From Frischella japonica (GTDB lineage Bacteria; Pseudomonadota; Gammaproteobacteria; Enterobacterales; Orbaceae): a DNA stretch of 58,420 bases. Both the position numbers and the translations under genes were made by a program. The notes beneath the pieces are model-generated. The model did no database searches, was not told where the DNA came from, and saw nothing but the letters and a program-made list of their open reading frames with translations. Where the stretch lies: the NCBI RefSeq assembly GCF_014489845.1, contig NZ_JABURY010000017.1, forward strand, positions 1 to 58,420. The letters are read 5' to 3'. Of the stretch, positions 18,992 to 28,748 are shown piece after piece (position 1 is the stretch's first letter; each line of letters opens with the position of its first letter).

Positions 18992-20219
18992 CTGGCTAAC
19001 TGCCTATACGGCAGTGAACTCGACTGATAAATTTTCGAAATCATCATCAGATTTCTAAACTGCCTATACGGCAGTGAACAAACTGGAATGTATTACGTAT
19101 TGGTGATGCCGTTTCTAAACTGCCTATACGGCAGTGAACAACAGATTAACTTAAAATATTCTAATTTAAGTTTTCTAAACTGCCTATACGGCAGTGAACA
19201 ATGCCCCCGTTCAAACCCTCCAGTACTAGCTTTTCTAAACTGTCTATACGGCAGTGAACAACACGCCATATCGTGGCTTTAGCGGTATACGTTTCTAAAC
19301 TGCCTATACGGCAGTGAACGGGAGATAAATCGATAATATCCTCGGATCAATTTTCTAAACTGCCTATACGGCAGTGAACAAATTTTCAAATGAGGATATG
19401 TATTCGAATCATTTCTAAACTGCCTATACGGCAGTGAACGTAAGCTGTTCTGAGGATTCATTACTTCCGCTTTTCTAAACTGCCTATACGGCAGTGAACT
19501 ATATATTTTTTCTGTTAACAGAAATTCAGTGTTTCTAAACTGCCTATACGGCAGTGAACTTAGCCCGCCAGCTTTTTAAGGTAGTATCAAATTTCTAAAC
19601 TGCCTATACGGCAGTGAACAAACGTTCGGATATCGATTTATTACATCGTTATTTCTAAACTGCCTATACGGCAGTGAACCTGCGGAAACAGATGCTACAA
19701 CTTCGGCTAAATTTCTAAACTGCCTATACGGCAGTGAACATTACGCTATTTATTAAAAAATATCAATTTTGTTTCTAAACTGCCTATACGGCAGTGAACC
19801 TTATTCTAAGTACAGTTTAGTCAATTCGGCTTTTCTAAACTGCCTATACGGCAGTGAACCAAAGGAAGAAGCCCAGCTTCTTCAGGCTCAATTTCTAAAC
19901 TGCCTATACGGCAGTGAACTGTATTCACAATCTCCTTGTTTACCTTGAATGTTTCTAAACTGCCTATACGGCAGTGAACTTTAATAGCTGTTAATTGCAC
20001 ATTAGGCATTATTTCTAAACTGCCTATACGGCAGTGAACCATCAGAGACAACAGAACCGACCGCAGCTAAATTTCTAAACTGCCTATACGGCAGTGAACT
20101 GGAAATACTGCAAAATGAGCTTCTTTATAAGTTTCTAAACTGCCTATACGGCAGTGAACGAAATAAAATGCCCGAACACTTGGACACATTTTTTCTAAAC
20201 TGCCTATACGGCAGTGAAC
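18992..20219 (-). CRISPR. CRISPR array 1, subtype I-F type, 21 repeats / 20 spacers
   Basis: 28-nt repeats and 32-nt spacers in strict 60-nt register. On the minus (crRNA) strand each repeat reads GTTCACTGCCGTATAGGCAG plus TTTAGAAA: a 5-bp stem CTGCC/GGCAG and a TTTAGAAA 5' handle, as in subtype I-F (the enteric form has CTTAGAAA). The leftmost copy (18992-19019) has five mismatches in its first third and one internal copy (19232-19259) has a single base change in the stem; the rest are identical. Repeat decay on the left and the leader on the right agree that transcription and spacer gain start at 20219. No cas genes lie in the window. Confidence 0.97.
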
Positions 20220-20352
20220 TAGAACCAAACATACTATAAACCTTATTAACAAAAAGGCAAACTTGAAGTTGGAAGTAAAAAACCCTTTTTTTTAGAGCCT
20301 TTTTAACTTGTTGAATATATTTATATTTTAAATTAGCTAAAAAAAAAGGGTC
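20220..20352 (-). promoter_or_regulatory. Leader of CRISPR array 1 with IHF-type site
   Basis: Segment conserved with the other two arrays: ATACTATAAACC next to the repeat, an ACCC plus T8 block at 20282-20293, a near-consensus IHF site TAACTTGTTGAAT at 20304-20316 (one base off YAANNNNTTGATW) and an inverted A9GGG block at 20339-20350. The IHF site starts 84 nt past the repeat. Expected to hold the array promoter and to direct spacer integration. Confidence 0.85.
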
Positions 20353-20459
20353 TGGCAATTGCATTTTGTGGTGATTTATTTAATAAGCTTGGATGTCAGA
20401 TATTGCTTACCGTAATATCAAAACCCGATACAACCTCAATTGTTTAAGAAACGCGTTTG

Positions 20460-20645
20460 TTATCTTTTTATTAACTCGCCGTTATAGTTAGCGTTTATTT
20501 ACAGATTATTCTCTCAACTAGCAAGCTATCTTTTTTGACTTTAAAGCAATGGCAAAATTGCTATTATCAATGCTTAGACGATCCTAAGGTTTTAAAGCAA
20601 TCCAACAAGTTCTCGGAATACCGCGTTGTGTTGCGCACGATAAAA
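20460..20645 (+). repeat. Dispersed degenerate repeat, copy 3
   Basis: Aligns by eye with 10440-10600: TTAGCGTTTATTTACAGAT, AAGCTATC, CTTTAAAGCAATGG, ATTATCAATGCTTAG, GGTTTTAAAGCAATCC in the same order and spacing. The palindromic core is decayed here (GTTGTGTTGCGCAC). It fills the gap between leader 1 and the next gene. Confidence 0.45.
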
Positions 20646-20678
20646 AATCCTGATTTATTAATATTTATTCGATTCTGG

Positions 20679-21266
20679 CTAAGGATTTGCATAACATTTT
20701 TCAGGGAATGATATTAAGTATGTTTTTGTTAGAGTAACCGGTAAACTTGTTCTCGGTTCTCCCAATATTGTTTGGATTTGCACATTATTAGCGGTTATAT
20801 CTAAATGTAATGGGAGTGCTAAATTCATTTGACAGATATTAAGATCCAGTTGTTTTTCTGTTAGAACGTGTCCGTTATTATCAGCCCAATGATAGGATAA
20901 ATCAGAATAAATAATTATGTTATCATTAAAAGCATCCCCCCTAGCATCACTAATATGAGAGGTTACTGAGCTATTGAAATATTCTTTCACCAGAAATGAA
21001 TTAAGCGATAAATCATCCTGAAAATATTGATAGTTTTCACTGCTAATATTACCAAATATCTCTGAATAATCTTTATTACCAATAGCAAAACCTAATCTTT
21101 TTTTGGCTTGCTCATAATCAACCTCTGTATTAGTTCCTTGAAGTATCCTAGCTGAAGTTTTAGAGAGATGGGCAAAGGCTATATTCATAATACAACATTG
21201 AAATATGATTAAACTTACTAAAATATACTGATATCTGAACCCAGATTTAAGGCTGCATATTATCAT
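20679..21266 (-). CDS. Exported protein of unknown function (195 aa)
   Basis: Not recognised. Residues 1-32 form a signal peptide (basic start, hydrophobic core YILVSLIIFQCCIMNIAFA) with cleavage likely after AFA. The mature region has no cysteine pair motif, but the end TLTKTYLISFPEKC and the internal RILQGTNTEVDYEQAKKRL give a helical start followed by beta-rich sequence. Cys at positions about 146 and 191 could form a disulfide. It stands alone between CRISPR array 1 and btsT, in a region of recent turnover. Confidence 0.55.
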   Translation of the reverse strand: MIICSLKSGFRYQYILVSLIIFQCCIMNIAFAHLSKTSARILQGTNTEVDYEQAKKRLGFAIGNKDYSEIFGNISSENYQYFQDDLSLNSFLVKEYFNSSVTSHISDARGDAFNDNIIIYSDLSYHWADNNGHVLTEKQLDLNICQMNLALPLHLDITANNVQIQTILGEPRTSLPVTLTKTYLISFPEKCYANP

Positions 21267-21742
21267 ATTTTTATCCTTTTCTGCAGGCTAGCGCTATAAC
21301 TAGTTATATTTTAAAGAAATATGTTTATTAGCTTAAATTCCAGACTGTGGTTCTCAGTTATTTTTATTATTTTAGATCAATCATAAGAAGAATTTTGTTT
21401 AATACGAGAAAATTATAGAATAATCCAATTCACTTTTAAAACTCTTTTTCTATCTTTTTGTAAATTTGAAAGTTATCCTAAAATAAAGATATTTTAATTG
21501 AGTTAAAAGGTCTGTTAAGACAGTTTTATCTCAGAAATTATCGATTGAACATCCTTTTCATTTCCCCTATCTGATTTAAGCTATTTTACTTTGCCCAAAC
21601 CATTAAATTCCCAATTTTGACCACTCATAATCAGAATAAAACCTATTATTTAAATTCTCATATATTTCATTTTGTAATTTCGTTAATGTAGCGTCGGTTA
21701 ATTTTAACAATTTAATTTGTACATTTAACGAAGGAATATTGT
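21267..21742. other. Non-coding interval before btsT, 476 nt
   Basis: AT-rich region upstream of btsT; it must hold the btsT promoter and, on the left, the promoter of the exported-protein gene. No clear BtsR or CRP site was found by eye. The minus open frame at 21603-21821 has no family features and overlaps the btsT start. Confidence 0.5.
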
Positions 21743-23893
21743 ATGAATAATAAATATCTGAAACATCTTCCTTGGGTAATTGTTGCCCTTGTTGGAGCAT
21801 GTTGCTTGGCCGTTGTCGCATTGCGCCGAGGTGAAACCATTAGCGCATTGTGGATTATTGCTGCAGCTGTATCGGTTTATTTAATCGCATATCGTTATTA
21901 TAGCCTTTATATCACCAATAAAGTTATGGGATTAGATGCCACTCGAGCAACTCCTGCCGTCGTTAATAATGATGGTTTAAATTTCGTACCGACTAATAAG
22001 TATGTGTTATTTGGTCACCATTTTGCAGCCATCGCTGGTGCCGGTCCATTAGTAGGGCCTGTTTTAGCTGCACAAGTCGGTTATTTACCTGGCACCCTTT
22101 GGCTATTAGCCGGTGTGGTACTCGCTGGTGCAGTACAAGACTTTATGGTTTTATTCCTTTCTTCTCGCCGTAATGGATCATCATTGGGTGAAATGATTAA
22201 GCAAGAAATGGGGAAAATTCCTGGTACGATTGCTCTATTTGGCTGCTTCGTGATTATGCTGATTATTTTAGCAGTTTTAGCTTTAATTGTGGTTAAAGCA
22301 CTTGCGGAAAGTCCATGGGGGGTATTTACTGTTTGTTCTACTGTACCTATCGCCTTATTTATGGGCATTTATATGCGCTATATCCGTCCAGGTAAAGTAT
22401 TAGAAGTCTCAATTATTGGTATTGTTTTACTCGTTTTATCTATTTGGTTCGGAGGCGTGATTGCCCATGATCCATACTGGGGTCCTGCATTAACTTTTAA
22501 AGCAACGACTATTACGTTTGTATTAATTGGCTATGCCTTTATCTCTGCATTATTACCTGTTTGGTTGATTCTTGCACCACGAGATTATTTAGCAACTTTC
22601 TTAAAAATAGGTGTTATTGTCGGTCTTGCTGTTGGCATTATAATTCTTAATCCAGAATTAAAAATGCCAGCTATTACGCAATATATTGATGGATCCGGTC
22701 CAGTATGGAAGGGTGCATTAATGCCATTTTTATTTATCACCATTGCTTGTGGAGCAGTTTCTGGTTTCCATGCTTTGATTGCTTCAGGTACGACACCTAA
22801 ATTATTAGCTAATGAACAAGATGCTCGTTTTATCGGTTATGGTGCGATGTTAATGGAATCATTTGTAGCAATTATGGCACTCGTTGCTGCATCAATCATT
22901 GAACCTGGATTATATTTTGCGATGAATACTCCGCCTTCTGGTTTAGGAATTACTATGCCAGATCTGCACAAATTAAGTGATCCACAAGTCGCTCCAGTTA
23001 TTCTCGCACAATTAAAAGATGTGAGTGTTCATGCTGCTGCGACCGTGAGTTCTTGGGGATTCACAATTTCACCTGAGCAGATTTTGCAAACTGCTAAAGA
23101 TATTGGCGAACCATCTGTATTAAATCGTGCTGGCGGCGCACCAACACTTGCTGTTGGAATTGCACATGTGTTCCATCAGGTGCTTCCGGGTGCCAATATG
23201 GGCTTTTGGTATCATTTTGGTATTTTATTTGAAGCATTATTTATTTTAACCGCGCTGGATGCTGGCACTCGCTCTGGTCGCTTTATGTTACAAGATTTAC
23301 TTGGTAATTTTGTACCATTCTTGAAAAAAACCGATTCAATTATTGCTGGTGTGATTGGTACAGCCGGATGTGTTGGATTATGGGGTTATCTGCTTTATCA
23401 AGGCGTGGTAGATCCTCTTGGTGGCGTGAAAAGTTTATGGCCATTATTCGGAATTTCAAATCAAATGTTAGCAGCCGTTGCTTTAGTATTAGGTACTGTC
23501 GTACTAATCAAAATGAAACGTGCACAATATATTTGGGTTACCGTTATCCCTGCTATTTGGTTATTAATTTGTACCACTTGGGCACTTGGTCTAAAACTAT
23601 TTAGCGATAATCCTCAATTAGAAGGCTTCCTATATTTAGCGAAAGAATATAATCGCCGTATTGCTGAAAATCCAAGCTTAACTGAAAAACAAATTAATAA
23701 TATGCACCAAATCGTCATCAATAACTATACAAATGCTGGTTTAAGTATTTTATTCTTAGTTGTTGTTTATAGTATTATTTTTTATGGTATTCGAACTGCG
23801 ATTAAAGTACGCAACAACAAAGAAAGAAGTGATAAAGAGACACCTTATGTTGCTGTACCAGAAGGTGGGGTTTCTACATCAATGTCGCATTAA
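21743..23893 (+). CDS. btsT: Pyruvate/H+ symporter BtsT (CstA family)
   Basis: Inner-membrane carrier for pyruvate. The 716-residue protein has exactly the length of E. coli BtsT (YjiY) and is closer to it than to CstA (701 aa): start HLPWVIVALVGACCLAVVAL, FGHHFAAIAGAGPLVGPV, the end KETPYVAVPEGGV. It has about 18 hydrophobic segments. AAGGA lies 8-9 nt before the ATG. In E. coli its expression depends on the BtsS/BtsR sensor pair; no such genes are adjacent. A strong terminator follows. Confidence 0.95.
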   Translation: MNNKYLKHLPWVIVALVGACCLAVVALRRGETISALWIIAAAVSVYLIAYRYYSLYITNKVMGLDATRATPAVVNNDGLNFVPTNKYVLFGHHFAAIAGAGPLVGPVLAAQVGYLPGTLWLLAGVVLAGAVQDFMVLFLSSRRNGSSLGEMIKQEMGKIPGTIALFGCFVIMLIILAVLALIVVKALAESPWGVFTVCSTVPIALFMGIYMRYIRPGKVLEVSIIGIVLLVLSIWFGGVIAHDPYWGPALTFKATTITFVLIGYAFISALLPVWLILAPRDYLATFLKIGVIVGLAVGIIILNPELKMPAITQYIDGSGPVWKGALMPFLFITIACGAVSGFHALIASGTTPKLLANEQDARFIGYGAMLMESFVAIMALVAASIIEPGLYFAMNTPPSGLGITMPDLHKLSDPQVAPVILAQLKDVSVHAAATVSSWGFTISPEQILQTAKDIGEPSVLNRAGGAPTLAVGIAHVFHQVLPGANMGFWYHFGILFEALFILTALDAGTRSGRFMLQDLLGNFVPFLKKTDSIIAGVIGTAGCVGLWGYLLYQGVVDPLGGVKSLWPLFGISNQMLAAVALVLGTVVLIKMKRAQYIWVTVIPAIWLLICTTWALGLKLFSDNPQLEGFLYLAKEYNRRIAENPSLTEKQINNMHQIVINNYTNAGLSILFLVVVYSIIFYGIRTAIKVRNNKERSDKETPYVAVPEGGVSTSMSH

Positions 23894-23966
23894 AGGCCTA
23901 TTAAAAACTTGGTGATATGAATTAATATTGTTTTAAAAAATGAATTCAATCAGGTTAGCGTAATTT

Positions 23967-23994
23967 AAAAAAGGGTTCAATAGAGCCCTTTTTT
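23967..23994 (+). terminator. Intrinsic terminator after btsT
   Basis: AAAAAAGGGTTC pairs with GAGCCCTTTTTT, loop AATA. Symmetric A and T runs make it usable on both strands, so it also separates btsT from array 2 transcripts, which come from the right. Confidence 0.9.
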
Positions 23995-24032
23995 ATTAAG
24001 AGATGATTAAAAAATCACCTTTCCTTGTGCTA

Positions 24033-24600
24033 TTTCTAAACTGCCTACTCGGCAGTAAACAGCAGTTGAAAATGATAAAAAAGTTGGTGACTTTTCTAAA
24101 CTGCCTACTCGGCAGTAAACATCAGATTATTAATGTCAATATGAAAAATATATTTCTAAACTGCCTACTCGGCAGTAAACTTTTTGATTTAAAACCCTTG
24201 ATTAATTTTGTTTTTCTAAACTGCCTACTCGGCAGTAAACAAGGATGCGATTGATAAAAAGAAATCTTCTGATTTCTAAACTGCCTACTCGGCAGTAAAC
24301 ACAATATGTAGTAAATAACAATATTCCTCCGGTTTCTAAACTGCCTACTCGGCAGTAAACGATGTTGGCTTTTGCTTTACGTGCTGATGGATTTTCTAAA
24401 CTGCCTACTCGGCAGTAAACAGCTGTGGCGTAAAAAAACTAATCAACCTGCGTTTCTAAACTGCCTACTCGGCAGTAAACTTTTGCAGCTAATAATCCCA
24501 TTTCCTTCAAGCTTTCTAAACTGCCTACTCGGCAGTAAACTGACAATGAGCAAGCTAACTAAGGAAGCAAAATTTCTAAACTGCCTACTCGGCAGTAAAC
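24033..24600 (-). CRISPR. CRISPR array 2, subtype I-F type, 10 repeats / 9 spacers
   Basis: Strict 28-nt repeat and 32-nt spacer register. The repeat differs from array 1 at loop and 5' positions: crRNA strand GTTTACTGCCGAGTAGGCAG plus TTTAGAAA. The CTGCC/GGCAG stem and the TTTAGAAA handle are kept. All ten copies, including the leader-distal one, are identical, which suggests a younger or recently reset array. The leader is on the right (24601-24733); the array sits directly behind the btsT terminator. Confidence 0.97.
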
Positions 24601-24733
24601 TAGAACACTACATACTATAAACCCTGTTTAGCAAAAGACAAACTGGAGTTTAGGCGTTTAAAACCCTTTTTTTTAACGGCTTTTTAACTTGTTGATTATA
24701 TTTATTTTTTAATTTTGGTAAAAAAAAGGGGTT
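24601..24733 (-). promoter_or_regulatory. Leader of CRISPR array 2 with IHF site
   Basis: Same layout as leader 1: ATACTATAAACCC, ACCC plus T8 at 24663-24674, a perfect IHF consensus TAACTTGTTGATT at 24685-24697 (84 nt past the repeat) and the inverted A8GGGG at 24720-24731. Confidence 0.88.
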
Positions 24734-24856
24734 AGTAATTGTATGGTTGGCGGTATTTAACTATGAACAGCTAAGAAAATTTTTCACACAGGAATTTAAT
24801 CATAAAAATGGTAGATATTGGCATAAAATTGTCATTACCATATAATATTTCATTTT

Positions 24857-24874
24857 ATTATCGATAACGATAAT
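24857..24874. promoter_or_regulatory. Perfect inverted repeat upstream of ynbA
   Basis: ATTATCG-ATAA-CGATAAT, an 18-nt palindrome about 160 nt before the ynbA start. Operator-like; the GATAA-rich composition also resembles a weak Fur site. Function inferred from symmetry and position only. Confidence 0.35.
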
Positions 24875-25035
24875 TTATGAATTGCGCTTAGTTAATCCAT
24901 CAAAATCACCATGATTAAAAGCTATTATAATTTAGCTATACACGATAACAAACCATTGTATAATACATCGAATTCTACGTTTTAATTAATCGCAGTAAAG
25001 GCAATTCAAAGATAATAAATGATTAGGAATGTGCT

Positions 25036-25644
25036 GTGTTATCTATTTACCAATTAAAGCCAAAGTTTCAAGCATTACTCCGTCCACTTACGACTAGTCT
25101 TTATCATGCCAAAATTACTGCTAATCAAGTTACGGTAGCTGGTTGTTTGGGATCAATTATTGTCGCATTAATTGTTGGTATGTTAGCAGCTTATCAGTGG
25201 ATTTTTTGTCTTATCCCCATCTGGATGTTTATTCGAATGGCACTTAATGCCATTGATGGGATGTTAGCTCGTGAGTTTCAGCAAAAATCTGATCTTGGTG
25301 CTTATTTAAATGAAATTGGTGATGTAATTTCTGACATTGCATTAATGTTAGTTTTTATACAACTCGATGATGTCAATCATTACTTAGTTATAATGGTCGT
25401 TTTACTTGCATTTTTGAGCGAATATAGTGGCGTATTAGGCATCATGATTGGTGCATCAAGACGTTATGATGGTCCTATGGGAAAAAGCGATCGTGCTTTT
25501 GTCTTCGGTGCGATCTGTTTTGGGATTGCTATTCACCTTTTACCATTGGATTGGATCAATTCACTACTATGGATTATTAATATTCTACTTATTTATACGG
25601 TGATTAATCGAATCCGAAACGGCTTACGGCAAGCTAAAAAATAA
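25036..25644 (+). CDS. ynbA: CDP-alcohol phosphatidyltransferase-family protein YnbA
   Basis: Predicted inner-membrane enzyme that would move a phosphatidyl group from CDP-diacylglycerol to an alcohol. The 202-residue protein has about five membrane segments and the family motif, but in altered form: NAIDGMLAREFQQKSDLG then AYLNEIGD. The canonical motif has four Asp (DxxDG...AR...GxxxDxxxD); here the first and third are Asn. E. coli YnbA, as I recall it, has the same Asn, so this is a feature of the branch. GTG start with AGGA 8 nt upstream. First gene of ynbA-ynbC-ynbD-28741. Confidence 0.88.
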   Translation: MLSIYQLKPKFQALLRPLTTSLYHAKITANQVTVAGCLGSIIVALIVGMLAAYQWIFCLIPIWMFIRMALNAIDGMLAREFQQKSDLGAYLNEIGDVISDIALMLVFIQLDDVNHYLVIMVVLLAFLSEYSGVLGIMIGASRRYDGPMGKSDRAFVFGAICFGIAIHLLPLDWINSLLWIINILLIYTVINRIRNGLRQAKK

Positions 25645-25656
25645 CAAGGAAAGAAC

Positions 25657-27408
25657 ATGCGCGAACAACAACAAAAAACCTTTATCAGTCATGATGGTTG
25701 TCGATTATTTTATCGATATTGGCCGGCAGTTGATAGCGATAATCATCCTTCCCGAGCTGTGGTATTATTTCACCGAGGACATGAACACTCGGGCCGCGTT
25801 GCACATCTTGCTGATGAACTAAATTTGCCCAATTATCAAATTTTTGCATGGGATGCTAGAGGCAATGGTCAATCTGAAGGTGAACGCGGTGATGCGCCTA
25901 ATTTAGCAACCTTAATTAAAGATGCCAATTGTTTTATTGAACATATCAAGCAAGATTTTCATCTTGAAAATGAAGATATCGCAATTATAGCGCAAAGTGT
26001 TGGAGCAGTGATTGCTTCGGCATGGGTACATGATTATGTACCCAATATTCGAGCCTTAGTGTTGGGTTCACCAGCATTTCGTGTCAAACTTTATGTACCG
26101 CTAGCCATACCCGGCCTAAAGTTGCTCTATAACTTAAAAGGTAATTTTTTTGTTAATAGTTATGTAAAACCAAATCTACTGACTCATGATTCCGAACGAG
26201 CAGAATCATTTATTCAAGATCCGTTAATCACCAAGCCAATATCGGTTCGATTATTGTTGGATTTATATGCAGTGTCTGATCGCATTGTTAAAGATGCAAA
26301 CGCAATTACTGTACCAACACAATTACTCTTATCTGGTTCTGATTACGTGGTAAGGCGAAAACCACAAAAGCAGTTTTATGAAAATTTGGGTACTCAGCAA
26401 AAAGAATTTCATGTATTACCGGGATTTTATCATGATACGTTTGGCGAAAAAGATCGTCTCATTGCGATCGAACGAGCTAGACGATTTATTCTCGGGTGCT
26501 TTGCAAATGCGCCTTATGTTCCATCGCAAGTAAATGCTGACTTAATCGGTTTTACCAAACAAGAAGCCGATATTCTAACTACACCAGTATCAGGTTGGTT
26601 TAAACCCTATTACTGGCGATTTATAAGAGCTACTTTAAAATATGCTAGCCAGAGTTCTGATGGTATTAAACTCGGGTTTGATACCGGATTTGATTCAGGA
26701 AGTACCCTAGATTATGTATATCGTAATCAACCATCTGGAAAGACTAAACTGGGGCAGTTCTTTGATTATATGTATCTGCAATCAATCGGTTGGCGCGGTA
26801 TTCGTCAACGTAAAATTCACCTTGAAACACTATTAACACAAGCGATCAATCAATTACAGCAACAAAACAAAGCGGTAAATATAGTTGATATTGCAGCTGG
26901 ACATGGTCGTTACATCCTTGAAACAATTAATCAATTAGCTAATAAACCGAATTCCGTATTATTGCGTGATTATAGTGATATCAATATTCGAGATGGACAG
27001 GCATTAATTGATCTTCTTGGTTTAACTAAACTTGTCCGTTTTGAAAAAGGTGATGCCTTTAATCGACAGCAGTTAGCGCGATTATCTCCGAACCCTACGC
27101 TAGCTGTCGTTTCAGGGTTATATGAGCTATTTAGTGAGAATGCATTATTACGTGAATCTTTATCAGGGTTATCTGATGCCATGCCTGAAGGCGGATATCT
27201 CATCTATACTAATCAACCATGGCATCCACAGTTAGAATTCATTGCGCGCGCATTAATCTCACATCGTGACGGTCAACCATGGATAATGCGTCGGCGAACC
27301 CAACTGGAAATCGATCAATTAGTGGCAGCGGCTGGATTTAAAAAAATTAGTATGTACATCGACCAATGGGGGATTTTCACGGTATCACTGGCTCAGCGGA
27401 TTAACTAG
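25657..27408 (+). CDS. ynbC: Bifunctional alpha/beta-hydrolase / SAM methyltransferase YnbC
   Basis: A 583-residue fusion matching E. coli YnbC (about 585 aa). The N-terminal ~280 residues are a monoglyceride-lipase-like hydrolase: LFHRGHEHSGR, WDARGNGQSEGERG, nucleophile Ser in IAQSVGAV, Asp region SGSDYVV and His in PGFYHDTFGE. The C-terminal ~250 residues are a class I methyltransferase: motif I IVDIAAGHGRYI, then LLRDYSDINIRDGQ and SGLYELF. Substrates are unknown; the neighbours (ynbA, ynbD) imply a lipid or lipid precursor. It starts 12 nt after ynbA. Confidence 0.9.
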   Translation: MREQQQKTFISHDGCRLFYRYWPAVDSDNHPSRAVVLFHRGHEHSGRVAHLADELNLPNYQIFAWDARGNGQSEGERGDAPNLATLIKDANCFIEHIKQDFHLENEDIAIIAQSVGAVIASAWVHDYVPNIRALVLGSPAFRVKLYVPLAIPGLKLLYNLKGNFFVNSYVKPNLLTHDSERAESFIQDPLITKPISVRLLLDLYAVSDRIVKDANAITVPTQLLLSGSDYVVRRKPQKQFYENLGTQQKEFHVLPGFYHDTFGEKDRLIAIERARRFILGCFANAPYVPSQVNADLIGFTKQEADILTTPVSGWFKPYYWRFIRATLKYASQSSDGIKLGFDTGFDSGSTLDYVYRNQPSGKTKLGQFFDYMYLQSIGWRGIRQRKIHLETLLTQAINQLQQQNKAVNIVDIAAGHGRYILETINQLANKPNSVLLRDYSDINIRDGQALIDLLGLTKLVRFEKGDAFNRQQLARLSPNPTLAVVSGLYELFSENALLRESLSGLSDAMPEGGYLIYTNQPWHPQLEFIARALISHRDGQPWIMRRRTQLEIDQLVAAAGFKKISMYIDQWGIFTVSLAQRIN

Positions 27409-27419
27409 TTGCTAAAACT

Positions 27420-28748
27420 ATGCGAACGCTCAAATTTAAAAGATACCTCTTTTATAAATGTATCTGCTTAGGGGGATTGTCGGTATTCTTCTTTGCTAGT
27501 TATAACCTGGCTAATTGGTTTACCGCAAATCGATTAAATGTGGGGAGTTTCGTTTTCAGTTGGGAATCATCAATTCCTTTATGGCCTTGGACAATTATAC
27601 CCTATTGGTCAATTGATTTAATGTATGGGCTGGCAATTCTGTTAGTTAATACTAAGCAATCATTAAAGACCCTTTGTCTACGGCTATTGTCTGCCCAAAT
27701 AATTTGTGTGCTATGCTTTTTCATTTTTCCACTTAAATTCAGTTTTACACGACCACCACTTGATGGTTTTCTAGGCTTATGGTTTGATGTTTTAATGGGA
27801 TTTGATAAACCTTTTAATCAAGCCCCTTCATTACATATTACTTTATTGGTGATTTTATGGCAGTTTTATACAAATTACCTTCGCTGCACGGTTGTACGCT
27901 ATCTGTTAAATAGCTGGTGTTTTTTAATTGCTGTATCAGTATTAACAACATGGCAACATCATTTTTTTGATATCCCGACGGGACTTTGGGTGGGCTGTTT
28001 TTGTATTTGGCTATGGCCTGAACACGATTCATCACCATTAAAAAATAACCCATTCCCCAAGCATTATACTTGGGCAGGGATCTATTTTATCTTATTCTTA
28101 TTATCATTAAGTTTAGCCATTTATTATAATAGCTGGGGACTTTGGTTGTTATGGTTGGCTGGAGCCTTTTACTTGGTATCACTTAATTATCTGCAAGTTG
28201 GCGCAATCGGTTTTCAAAAACAAGCAAACGGCCATTTTCATCTACCGATAACTATTTTATACCTCCCTTATTTTATGATAATGTGGTTAAATTCACGAAT
28301 ATGGACATTAAAAAATAATCCATTTGATTTAATTACTGATAACGTTTATCTCGGTAGAATCCCCGATAAAAAAACCTTACAAGCCAAAGCTTTTGCTTCA
28401 ATTGTTGATTTATGTGCTGAACTGCCAATAACACAATTTAACGGTCAATATCGGTTAATCCCAGTACTGGATATGACACCGTTATCCATTGAACAATGCC
28501 AACAGGCAGCTCAAACAATAGAGCAGTATCACAATCAAGGAAGTGTATTAATCTGTTGTGCACTGGGTTATTCACGCAGTGCTACTGCTGTGGTTGCATG
28601 GTTGTTATTGACCGCACGGGCAACAACCGTTAAAGATGCGATTAACCAAGTAAAAGCATGTCGCAATACCGTAGTCATTTCTACTCAACAACAGCAAATT
28701 TTAGCTGATTGGCTTAATCAAATACTTCAAGGGAATCGATATGTTTAA
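27420..28748 (+). CDS. ynbD: PAP2 / dual-specificity phosphatase fusion YnbD
   Basis: A 442-residue membrane protein like E. coli YnbD (430 aa). The N-terminal part has about eight membrane segments and a PAP2 lipid-phosphatase signature in its PSLH form: FTRPPLDGF, QAPSLHITLL and TTWQHHFFDIPTG. The C-terminal ~150 residues are a tyrosine/dual-specificity phosphatase with the C(x)5R loop CALGYSRSAT. Two phosphatase activities on one chain next to ynbA suggest removal of phosphate from a phosphatidyl-alcohol-phosphate. It begins 12 nt after ynbC and overlaps the next gene by 8 nt. Confidence 0.88.
   Translation: MRTLKFKRYLFYKCICLGGLSVFFFASYNLANWFTANRLNVGSFVFSWESSIPLWPWTIIPYWSIDLMYGLAILLVNTKQSLKTLCLRLLSAQIICVLCFFIFPLKFSFTRPPLDGFLGLWFDVLMGFDKPFNQAPSLHITLLVILWQFYTNYLRCTVVRYLLNSWCFLIAVSVLTTWQHHFFDIPTGLWVGCFCIWLWPEHDSSPLKNNPFPKHYTWAGIYFILFLLSLSLAIYYNSWGLWLLWLAGAFYLVSLNYLQVGAIGFQKQANGHFHLPITILYLPYFMIMWLNSRIWTLKNNPFDLITDNVYLGRIPDKKTLQAKAFASIVDLCAELPITQFNGQYRLIPVLDMTPLSIEQCQQAAQTIEQYHNQGSVLICCALGYSRSATAVVAWLLLTARATTVKDAINQVKACRNTVVISTQQQQILADWLNQILQGNRYV

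Noticed and set aside
19088-20364. Several open frames of 60-79 codons in and beside array 1 with repeated FLNCLYGSE or VHCRIGSLE/SLPYRQFR peptides
   Set aside because: They are translations of the 60-nt CRISPR period, which stays in frame; no ribosome sites or protein features. Same for those in arrays 2 and 3.
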